A DNA stretch of 60,665 bases from Oscillospiraceae bacterium (GTDB lineage: Bacteria; Bacillota; Clostridia; Oscillospirales; Oscillospiraceae). The position numbers were made by a program, and so were the translations under genes. Every line of letters starts with the position of its first letter. Position 1 is the stretch's first letter. Positions 40,124-47,713 of this stretch are shown here, in pieces. The notes under the pieces were generated by a model, which ran no database searches, had not been told where the DNA came from, and saw nothing but the letters and a program-made list of their open reading frames with translations. The stretch covers positions 1 to 60,665 of the forward strand of contig JAISXU010000090.1 of assembly GCA_031270395.1 (NCBI GenBank). The letters are read 5' to 3'.

Positions 40124-40393
40124 ATGCCGCTGGTTTCAAGTTTTTTCGGTATACTGATTTATATGTTCAAAGAAAAAAACAGCCCACACAAAAAGCCGCA
40201 CGTACACGCTGTTTTTTCCGGAGAGAGGTTGTCAATCGCTGCCGACGGAGAAGTACTGGCGGGTGAACTTCCGCGCAAACAGCAAAAGTATGTCGAGGCG
40301 TGGGTCGCGTTGCGCGAGGATGAAATTAACGCTGCGTGGACGGCTCTGAATGAGAACGACGAGGTCATAAAGATCAGGGGACTGGAGGGATAA
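40124..40393 (+). CDS. DUF4160 domain protein
   Basis: MPLVSSFFGILIYMFKEKNSPHKKPHVHAVFSGE. Confidence 0.8.
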   Translation: MPLVSSFFGILIYMFKEKNSPHKKPHVHAVFSGERLSIAADGEVLAGELPRKQQKYVEAWVALREDEINAAWTALNENDEVIKIRGLEG

Positions 40394-40395
40394 GA

Positions 40396-40641
40396 GTGAA
40401 CAGCTATTATCCTGTCGGCGTCAAGCCGCTTGAAGACTATAAGCTATTAGTCACATTCGATAATGATGAGAAGCGCATATTTGACGTGAAACCCTACCTG
40501 GACGAAAGATTCTTCGCTCCTTTACGAAACGCGGCGGTTTTCAATTCCGTGAGGGTGAGTCCGGTATCAATCGAGTGGACGGGCGGAATTGATATGTGTC
40601 CCGACGAGCTGTACTTCAACAGCGAACCCATTCAATCTTAA
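40396..40641 (+). CDS. DUF2442 domain protein
   Basis: VKPLEDYKLLVTFDNDEKRIFDVKPYLDE...VRVSPVSIEWTGGIDMCPDELYFNSEPI. Confidence 0.85.
   Translation: MNSYYPVGVKPLEDYKLLVTFDNDEKRIFDVKPYLDERFFAPLRNAAVFNSVRVSPVSIEWTGGIDMCPDELYFNSEPIQS
40622..40638 (+). repeat. 17-bp direct repeat, right copy, inside the 3' end of the DUF2442 CDS
   Basis: gcgaacccattcaatct. Confidence 0.95.
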
Positions 40642-40680
40642 GGGTTGAATATTCAAATAAAATTTTGGAGGTAAATTACT

Positions 40681-41484
40681 ATGTCAAACAAGCTATTCGA
40701 TCTAACGGGCAAAGCAGCCGTCGTAATCGGCGGCGCGGGCGGACTGGGACAGGCTATCGCGCAGGGGCTTCTTGAAGCGGGCGCAGACGTGCTGATTTCG
40801 AGCCGCCGCGAGGACGCGCTGAAAAAGGCGCTGGAGGAGCTGCGCGCCGCTACGGGCAAGGCAGCAGACTACTTCGCGGGCGACGCGACGAAGGAGGCCG
40901 ACGTGGAGGCGCTCGTCGCGGCGGCAAAAGCCAAGTACGGTAAAATTACGATACTCGTCAACGCGCAGGGCTTCAACAAGAAGCAGGACGCGCTCGATTT
41001 CGACATCGACACGTTCCGCCAGATGCTCGACGCGAACGTGACGAGCTTTATGATCGCGGCAAAGCACTTTGGGCGGCACTTCAAGGAGAATGGCTACGGC
41101 AAGATAATCAACCTCAGCTCCGTACGCGGGAAGATAGCCACAAAGGGCACGGGTAACGCCGGCTACTGCGCCACAAAGGGCGCGGTGGACATGCTCACAA
41201 AGCAGCTCGCCAGCGAGTTCGGGCCGCTCGGCGTGACCGTAAACGCGATTGGGCCGAACATAACGGCGACGCCGATGATGACCGCCGTGTTTGAAAAACG
41301 CGCCGCCGAGGCGGGCGTCTCCGTCGAGGCGTACTTAAAGCAGCAGGGCGAGGGCAACCCGCTGCGCAAGATGGGTATGCCGGAGGACATCGTAGGCACG
41401 GCCGTCTTCCTCGCCACGCCCGCGTCGGACTTCATGACGGGCAACATCCTCTACCCCGACGGCGGCCTCACGGCAATAGGATAG
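40681..41484 (+). CDS. SDR family oxidoreductase (gluconate-5-dehydrogenase-like)
   Basis: VIGGAGGLGQAIAQGLLEAGADV, YCATKGAVDMLTKQLASEFG; TTGGAGG SD. Confidence 0.9.
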   Translation: MSNKLFDLTGKAAVVIGGAGGLGQAIAQGLLEAGADVLISSRREDALKKALEELRAATGKAADYFAGDATKEADVEALVAAAKAKYGKITILVNAQGFNKKQDALDFDIDTFRQMLDANVTSFMIAAKHFGRHFKENGYGKIINLSSVRGKIATKGTGNAGYCATKGAVDMLTKQLASEFGPLGVTVNAIGPNITATPMMTAVFEKRAAEAGVSVEAYLKQQGEGNPLRKMGMPEDIVGTAVFLATPASDFMTGNILYPDGGLTAIG

Positions 41485-41537
41485 ACTGAGGCGGCGGCTG
41501 TGCTCCGCTCGCCCGGCAAATCAGATGGAGCAAAAGC

Positions 41538-41576
41538 AATCCTCACGCGGCGTATATCTGCGTGAGGATTATTTTT
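41538..41576 (+). terminator. Rho-independent terminator closing the molybdoenzyme-SDR operon
   Basis: aatcctcacgc...gcgtgaggatt followed by attttt. Confidence 0.8.
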
Positions 41577-41654
41577 GAGCCGCACAGCGCGGATATAAGG
41601 CGGTGAAGCAGCGCGGTAAATTCCGAAACCTGCGCGGTAAAGCCCCGAGTCCCA

Positions 41655-42395
41655 TCAGCGTTCCTCCCGCAGCTGGCGCACAGTCTCGGCAATCTCCGGC
41701 TTTGCCTCCTCCATCAGAGCGTCCCATTCCCCCTCGTAACTGTAGGTGAGATTCGCGCCGCTGTTGATACGCCTCACATATCCGTCGAACATCGGCCAGT
41801 CGCGCTCGTACACGTGGAAGCTGTTCGCGCGGTGGGTGTATGAGCCGACGGCGACACCGAGAGTGTCCGCCACGCGCTTTTGCAGCATGACGAGAGCGAA
41901 AGCGTTCATAAAAGCGGCCTTCGTCGCGTCATTTGACCGAAAGAGCACCTTACAGTGCAAAAGTCCGCCACGTATCAGGTAATGTACGGATTGCAGACAG
42001 GCCGGCGAACCGGATTCCATATCGCCGCCGCCGCGTATCGATATGACAGCCCGGCGCGAATCGGGATTGCGGCGCAATTCGCCGATAACCCACGGTATCT
42101 GCGCCTCCATGCGTCTGTGATAGGTGTATTCCCAGTTGCCCCTGTCCACCTCAAAATCGAGGATACCGTCAAGCATCTCCTGGCGGTATTGCTCAAGCGC
42201 GCGCGCGTCCCCGATAAACAGGCGGCTTATCATCGGCTCTCCAAGCGGCCGCTCGGCGACAAAGGTACACGACGCCTCCTTTTGCCGCGTGTCGTAATCG
42301 GTGCACATAGCCTCGCTGTTGCGCGTGTGCAGCGCCAACAGCGCGGAGTGATACGCATCGGGCAGCGTCTCCCCCGTGACGAAAAGCTCGTACAT
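41655..42395 (-). CDS. Divergent thymidylate synthase-fold protein
   Basis: SRRAVISI...SPACLQSVHYLIRGGLL...FRSNDATKAAFMNAFAL...GSYTHRANSFHVYERD follows ThyA motif order. Confidence 0.7.
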   Translation of the reverse strand: MYELFVTGETLPDAYHSALLALHTRNSEAMCTDYDTRQKEASCTFVAERPLGEPMISRLFIGDARALEQYRQEMLDGILDFEVDRGNWEYTYHRRMEAQIPWVIGELRRNPDSRRAVISIRGGGDMESGSPACLQSVHYLIRGGLLHCKVLFRSNDATKAAFMNAFALVMLQKRVADTLGVAVGSYTHRANSFHVYERDWPMFDGYVRRINSGANLTYSYEGEWDALMEEAKPEIAETVRQLREER

Positions 42396-42412
42396 GGGCG
42401 CGTCCCCCCTGT

Positions 42413-42820
42413 CTACAGAATTACGAATGTGACGCCGTTGTTGTGGCGGTCGAGATCGCGGTCGCGGCGCAGTTCGTCGCAGAGCGCGAAAGCGGCGCGC
42501 GTGGCCTCCTCAAAAATGGAGAACTCCTCGCCCGGTATAAAATCGCGTATATGGCGTTTGAGCTTCTGATCGGCCAGATAGCGGCGAGTCTCCACGCGTA
42601 TCTTTCCCCCCTTGCCGGTGGAACCGTACCCGTGTATGAACTTTACAGCCGCCGCTCCCAGTGTCTTGCCGTTGCGTATGTTGTACGTAACGCGTTTTAT
42701 CGCGGTGTCGGACGTCGGCATATCCGACTTCAGGTCGACTTCTTTTAGAAAACCGGACATACTCGCACCGTCCCGGGAAATTCCCATGTTACTCCGCGTC
42801 AATTTTCTTTTTGGATACAC
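42413..42820 (-). CDS. Smr-domain-like small protein
   Basis: AAVKFIHGYGSTGKGGKIRVETRRYLADQK (Smr-type HGxG motif). Confidence 0.55.
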   Translation of the reverse strand: MYPKRKLTRSNMGISRDGASMSGFLKEVDLKSDMPTSDTAIKRVTYNIRNGKTLGAAAVKFIHGYGSTGKGGKIRVETRRYLADQKLKRHIRDFIPGEEFSIFEEATRAAFALCDELRRDRDLDRHNNGVTFVIL

Positions 42821-42868
42821 GCCGCAACCGGGCGCTGTTACACGCCCGGCTGCGGCGACCGGAGTACA

Positions 42869-43123
42869 CTATTGTTTTACGCCGCTAATTGCGCTGATCG
42901 CTTGCTCCACCGAGAGACCGGAGCTCAAAACGGTCTTCAGAAGCAGATTGGCGTCCTCCTTGTTTTTGACGGCGACCAGCTCCTTTCTGTCCTTTTGGAG
43001 CTGTGCGATTTTGTCCTTATAGTCCTCTATTATCTCGTCGATCTCAGCTATGCGCGTCTTGGTTGCTTTTGTCTGTGCCGGTCTTCCGGGGGCTTTGCCC
43101 GAACCCTTTACTCCGCGTGGCAT
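42869..43123 (-). CDS. Small basic coiled-coil protein with AT-hook-like GRP motif, 84 aa
   Basis: MPRGVKGSGKAPGRPAQTK then heptad-rich IAEIDEIIEDYKDKIAQLQKDRKEL. Confidence 0.6.
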   Translation of the reverse strand: MPRGVKGSGKAPGRPAQTKATKTRIAEIDEIIEDYKDKIAQLQKDRKELVAVKNKEDANLLLKTVLSSGLSVEQAISAISGVKQ

Positions 43124-43157
43124 GTGCAGTCCACCTTTCTAAAAATGTAGTACCGCA

Positions 43158-43186
43158 ATTTTACAGTTAAAAAAACAGCTTGTCAA
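43158..43186 (-). promoter_or_regulatory. Sigma-A-like promoter TTGACA-N17-TAAAAT
   Basis: Reverse complement TTGACAAGCTGTTTTTTTAACTGTAAAAT. Confidence 0.7.
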
Positions 43187-43195
43187 CAATAATGG

Positions 43196-43239
43196 GACTT
43201 TTTTTAACATTTTATCTGTGACTTTTTTTACATTTTATC
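43196..43239. repeat. Two near-identical AT-rich direct repeats, gacttttttt(a)acattttatc
   Basis: Copies about 24 bp apart, between two divergent promoters. Confidence 0.75.
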
Positions 43240-43257
43240 AAAGCGGCGCTTCTCGCG

Positions 43258-43286
43258 TTGACAGCGACAGTGTGATAATGTAATAT
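43258..43286 (+). promoter_or_regulatory. Sigma-A-like promoter TTGACA-N17-TAATAT
   Basis: ttgacagcgacagtgtgataatgtaatat, upstream of 43311 CDS. Confidence 0.65.
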
Positions 43287-43310
43287 ATGTAGGAAGGTTG
43301 CAGGTTCATC

Positions 43311-43541
43311 GTGCAAGCAAAAACTACTGACGGAAGGCGTGCAGACACAATGTTTGTCCGGATTTTGCTGCTAATAGTGGCTGTGGCATTGTTTGTGTGC
43401 TATTTGGGCTATATGCTGCTCACTACCGGCCATGCCGGTCGCGACTATTTTGTTATGGTTGGTGTATTGATTTCTTCCGCACTAAGTATTGCAAGCATCT
43501 GCAGAGATATCCGCCGTCTGAAACGCAGTAATAAAGAGTGA
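43311..43541 (+). CDS. Small two-TM membrane protein, 76 aa
   Basis: Two hydrophobic segments, basic C terminus. Confidence 0.5.
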   Translation: MQAKTTDGRRADTMFVRILLLIVAVALFVCYLGYMLLTTGHAGRDYFVMVGVLISSALSIASICRDIRRLKRSNKE

Positions 43542-43599
43542 TTGCAGAACTGATAAAATATGGCGCCCTTTTCTCCTTCCCGGCGCAAAAAATAAGGCG

Positions 43600-43790
43600 T
43601 CCACCCTTTTGAGTGAACGCCCGCACACGCATCGCGTGAGGACGACGTCCAAAGCCGAAACGAAGCCCAACGGAGTGGGTTCGTTTCGGAGAGGCGGAGC
43701 CCCGCAGCGTGCGAGCTTTCGGCTTTAGCCGGAAGCGAGACTTAGCGAAAGGGTGCTCCGACGAAGCGCCGCAGACAATCCGCCGGTTTT
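43600..43790. repeat. Copy C of the GC-rich dispersed mosaic repeat
   Basis: cccaacggagtgggttcgtttcgga (43666-43690) matches the inverted window end (60641-60665) 24/25. Confidence 0.6.
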
Positions 43791-43822
43791 CACATAGATA
43801 AGACAATACCTCGGGACTCCGT

Positions 43823-44761
43823 TTATGGTAAAAATATTTCATCAGAAAGCGAAAACACCGCATCATGGATGTCGTTTCCCAACACCGGCGGTGCGTTTAG
43901 CTCCGTGGCGACCAAAGGTTGCAAATGCCTATGTAATTCCACCAGAGGTTGATTGTTCCGTATTTGAATTAGCTTCACTCCGTGCCGCTCTGCTGTATCA
44001 TATATTCGTGTTCTGCTACCCACCTTGTCAAAAATAATTACTCCATTTCTTCCCACACGTCCGATTTTATCTTCTGTCACCTCCTGATTTCCAGACGATA
44101 TCAGACCAATCTCAACTCGAACTCTACCCCTTTGAGTTGCAATTTCTGCATCTGTCTCACGATCGACCTCGTTATCTCTTTGGATATTAAGCCAAAAATT
44201 GTTCCCTTCTTCTAAGCCGAGAATGTATAAGCACGCTCTAATAAGCGCCTTTTCGAGTTGTTTCCCGATTCTCGATTTGTCTGAGCCTCTAATATTCAAT
44301 GTTGCAGAGCCGGCCATCATCAACAGCCAAGCATTATCAATATCCTCTTGTCTGTTCATAGAAGAAAATAATTGGTTCAAATATAGGGAAATATCATTGA
44401 GAAATTCCGGGAAATCTTCTTTGCTAATACCCAAATTTACAGATGTTTTGGCAGTCAAACCGATTAACCAATACATTAAATTCTTTTGTGCAGGCGTTTT
44501 ACCCCGTATGCTTAATAAATCATTTAACATATCTTTTTGCCAATTGTCGCCATAATCTATTTTTGCATTTTGAACTATATCCATCAACCACAAATATGTA
44601 AGCATCAATTTACTTTTTGTGTTATTCTCGGTAATTAACCTATAGTTCCGCCCCATGAGCATATGCACAGTTAGAGCTTTCAAAGATTCTACGGAAAATG
44701 CGTCAGCAAGCATTATATGATTATTAAGCCAGTTTTCATATGTTTCAAGCAAATAATCCAT
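43823..44761 (-). CDS. Putative type II restriction endonuclease (possibly CfrBI-like)
   Basis: Adjacent to a DNA methyltransferase; charged core EVDRETDAEIATQRGRVRVEIGLIS plausible for PD-(D/E)xK; start MDYLLETYENW at 44761 preferred over 44782. Confidence 0.6.
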   Translation of the reverse strand: MDYLLETYENWLNNHIMLADAFSVESLKALTVHMLMGRNYRLITENNTKSKLMLTYLWLMDIVQNAKIDYGDNWQKDMLNDLLSIRGKTPAQKNLMYWLIGLTAKTSVNLGISKEDFPEFLNDISLYLNQLFSSMNRQEDIDNAWLLMMAGSATLNIRGSDKSRIGKQLEKALIRACLYILGLEEGNNFWLNIQRDNEVDRETDAEIATQRGRVRVEIGLISSGNQEVTEDKIGRVGRNGVIIFDKVGSRTRIYDTAERHGVKLIQIRNNQPLVELHRHLQPLVATELNAPPVLGNDIHDAVFSLSDEIFLP

Positions 44762-44763
44762 AC

Positions 44764-44901
44764 TTATGACCATGCCTTTCATTTCACTTCAGGCACAAAA
44801 CGATCATGAAAAGGCATAGTCATAATGCGCCTGTTTTGCGGTTGCCCGTAGGGCGAGCAAAACGCGATTTTAATGATAAGGTTGAACTTGTTTCAACCTT
44901 A
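44764..44901. repeat. 138-bp three-hairpin intergenic element, copy 1
   Basis: 133/138 identical to 51787-51924. Confidence 0.95.
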
Positions 44902-46071
44902 TTCCTCCAATTCTTCTTCATGGGCATCATAATCTATACGCACATTATCAGGGGACAATTTTGAAAGTGTGCTTTTCATTAAATTAAAATACTCATACTC
45001 CTTTTCGATAAGCAAAAATCTCCTGTTCATTTCTAAAGCAACCTTCCCTACAGTTCCGGAGCCCGCGAAAGGATCCAATACTAAGTCATCAATGAACGAA
45101 TAATATCTGATTACACGTCTGACTAATTCATCAGGGAATGATGCAGGATGTTTTTTATTGGTACTTGGATGAATATGCCATATGTTTGTAACATCATAAT
45201 TGCCAAGAATTTTTGAATTTTCAACAAGCGAAGTATCATAATGATTTCTAATATTCCAATCAATTAGTCTCTCGGTTTTTTTTCTATATACCAGAATATA
45301 TTCCGTGACCGGAACCGGCTTGTATTGTAAAGGTTGCCTATCAGCTTTGAATCTACGTCCGCGGCCAAGATTCCAACCCGCACCTTCGGGCTTAACCCAT
45401 ATTATATCATCAATAAACTCAAAACCTATACTATCCATAATTCCATGTAAATCGAAAGGTATCGCTATTCTTTTGCTGGACGAGTTGCGCGATGCCCGCT
45501 TTACCAGTATAGGTGAAATATTTATGATGCAAAAACGCCCTTCGGACAACACTTGATGGCACCTGATAAATACTTTTCTCAAAAAATCCAAATATTCTTG
45601 ATAGTCCACATATTCTGAATACTCCGGTTTCGCATTGAAGTAGGGCGGCGATGTAAACACTAATTGAGCAGTATCAATCGGAAAGTCTTTTAAAACCTTT
45701 GTGCTATCACCCCATACGACTTTATTAGGAATGGGAGAGGGGGTAAATACACCTTTTTCCCTCGGTTTTGAATTTTCATTTTCCAACGTCTTGTTTTTTT
45801 TGATTCTATTGATGATTATAGTTTTTTTTGTAGTATCAAGAATACTCGTTAAATCTCTGGAAAGTTTAATTTCGCCCAACAAAAGATCGCAATTATTATT
45901 AAGCTTCAGCGGTACCCTCCATGCATCCAAACGATCGTCATACTCAGGTAATCCAAAAGCTATGTTGTCAATATATTGAGGCAAATTTACTTTTAACCAT
46001 TCAATGGCTTTTGTTCTCGCAAGATCGGTACTGCCTCTTTCAAAAGTCACTATTTCACCTATTATTATCAA
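44899..46071 (-). CDS. Beta-class site-specific DNA methyltransferase (N4-cytosine or N6-adenine)
   Basis: VFTSPPYFN (motif IV) precedes DPFAGSGTVGKVALEMNR (motif I). Confidence 0.92.
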   Translation of the reverse strand: MIIIGEIVTFERGSTDLARTKAIEWLKVNLPQYIDNIAFGLPEYDDRLDAWRVPLKLNNNCDLLLGEIKLSRDLTSILDTTKKTIIINRIKKNKTLENENSKPREKGVFTPSPIPNKVVWGDSTKVLKDFPIDTAQLVFTSPPYFNAKPEYSEYVDYQEYLDFLRKVFIRCHQVLSEGRFCIINISPILVKRASRNSSSKRIAIPFDLHGIMDSIGFEFIDDIIWVKPEGAGWNLGRGRRFKADRQPLQYKPVPVTEYILVYRKKTERLIDWNIRNHYDTSLVENSKILGNYDVTNIWHIHPSTNKKHPASFPDELVRRVIRYYSFIDDLVLDPFAGSGTVGKVALEMNRRFLLIEKEYEYFNLMKSTLSKLSPDNVRIDYDAHEEELEE

Positions 46072-46081
46072 AAAGCAAAAT

Positions 46082-46119
46082 CCCCCCGCGAACCCGCCCG
46101 TTTTTCGGGTCGCGGGGGC
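46082..46119 (-). terminator. Terminator hairpin downstream of guaA
   Basis: ccccccgcgaacccg...cgggtcgcgggggc stem; T-rich on the minus strand after it. Confidence 0.6.
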
Positions 46120-46125
46120 TTACTG

Positions 46126-47652
46126 CTACTCCCACTCGATCGTTGCGGGGGGCTTTCCGGTTATGTCATACACGACGCGGGTGACGCCGGGAACCTCCCC
46201 GACAATGCGCGCCACGGTATGTTTTAGCACTTTGTGCGGTATGTGCGCGTACTCGCACGTCATAAAATCCGTGGTTTTAACGGCGCGAAGCGCAATGGTG
46301 TACCCGTATGTCCGGAAGTCCCCCATGACGCCCACTGAACGCGTGTCGGTGAGCACGGCAAAATACTGGTCAGGTCTGTCGCGCATCTGCCTGACCTCCT
46401 CGCGGAATATTGAATCCGCTTCCCGCAATATACCCAGCTTTTCAGACGTGACCTCGCCGATTATGCGGACGGCCAGCCCCGGCCCCGGAAACGGCTGACG
46501 CTCCACGAGCGCTTTTGGAAGTCCGAGGCGCCGTCCCAGCATACGCACCTCATCCTTAAAGAGTCCGCGCAACGGTTCCACCAGTTCCTTGAACGCCATG
46601 CTGTCCGGCAAGCCCCCGACATTATGGTGGCTCTTGATAGTCGCCGACTTGTTCGCGCCGGACTCCACCACATCGGGGTAGATCGTACCCTGCGCTAAAA
46701 ACTTTATATCGCCCAGTCTCTTGGCTTCATCCTCAAACACGCGCACGAACTCCGCGCCGATGCGCTTGCGCTTTGTCTCCGGATCCTCGACGCCCTTGAG
46801 CAGCTTCAGAAAACGGGCGCCTGCGCTGACGTGTATAAGGCGGAGCTTACGCCTCCAGGGGAAGGCGTCCCCTATCTCGTCGCCCTCGTTCTTTCGCATA
46901 AAGCCATGATCGACAAAAATACAGTACACCTTGCCCGGTACCGCCTTCGCGAGCAACGCCGCGCACACAGACGAGTCCACTCCGCCCGAGAGTCCGAGCA
47001 AAACCCGTTCCTCGCCCACCTGCGCGCGAATCTCGTCGATCACGCGCGCTTCATATTCGCCTATATCGTAGCCGCCCGCCGCGTTGCAAACCTTATACAG
47101 AAAATTGCGTATCATCGCCGTGCCGTTCGGCGTATTCTCGACCTCCGGATGAAATTGCACGCCATATATCGCGCGCGCGCGATCCATGATTACGGCGTTT
47201 TGACAGCTCCTTGTCGACCCTGCCGCCACAAAACCCGCCGGAAGCGCCGTCACCTGATCCGTGTGGCTCATGAGACCAACCTGTCTGGAATCCATGCCGT
47301 CAAACAGCGGGCACGACGCGTCAAGCGTCATCTCGGTGCGCCCGTATTCCCCCGCGGCGCACTGCGCCACGGTTCCGCCCAGTGCGTAAGCGGTCAAATG
47401 CAATCCGTAGCAGATACCAAGTATAGGTATGCCCAAAGTAAAAAGACCGGAATCGCACTTGGGGGCGCCGGGCATATACACGCTGTCCGGCCCCCCGGTC
47501 AAAATCAAACCTATCGGCCTTGTCTGCTTTATCTTATCAGCGGCCGTGTCACCCGGCCAGATGACCGACGATACTCCGCACTCCCGAACCCTGCGCGCTA
47601 TCAGTTCCTTATACTGTCCGCCGAAATCAAGCACAATAATAAGCTGATCCAT
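46126..47652 (-). CDS. guaA: GMP synthase (glutamine-hydrolysing)
   Basis: IIVLDFGGQYKELIARRVRECGV, LGLSGGVDSSVCAALL, C-terminal TGKPPATIEWE. Confidence 0.97.
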   Translation of the reverse strand: MDQLIIVLDFGGQYKELIARRVRECGVSSVIWPGDTAADKIKQTRPIGLILTGGPDSVYMPGAPKCDSGLFTLGIPILGICYGLHLTAYALGGTVAQCAAGEYGRTEMTLDASCPLFDGMDSRQVGLMSHTDQVTALPAGFVAAGSTRSCQNAVIMDRARAIYGVQFHPEVENTPNGTAMIRNFLYKVCNAAGGYDIGEYEARVIDEIRAQVGEERVLLGLSGGVDSSVCAALLAKAVPGKVYCIFVDHGFMRKNEGDEIGDAFPWRRKLRLIHVSAGARFLKLLKGVEDPETKRKRIGAEFVRVFEDEAKRLGDIKFLAQGTIYPDVVESGANKSATIKSHHNVGGLPDSMAFKELVEPLRGLFKDEVRMLGRRLGLPKALVERQPFPGPGLAVRIIGEVTSEKLGILREADSIFREEVRQMRDRPDQYFAVLTDTRSVGVMGDFRTYGYTIALRAVKTTDFMTCEYAHIPHKVLKHTVARIVGEVPGVTRVVYDITGKPPATIEWE

Positions 47653-47713
47653 CTAATCTCTCCCAGTTCGTCAGTTCCGCCCTCCGGGTCGTGTTCCCAA
47701 GCTCAGCGCGCCG

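Noticed and set aside
40084-40638. 17-bp direct repeat as a transposon target-site duplication
   Set aside because: Right copy lies inside the DUF2442 coding end and no transposase or inverted ends are present; cassette-type recombination or duplication remnant fits better.
44764-44901. Three-hairpin element as a CRISPR repeat or plain terminator
   Set aside because: Only one unit per site, no spacer periodicity, and no U-tract after the stems; better described as an interspersed structured repeat.
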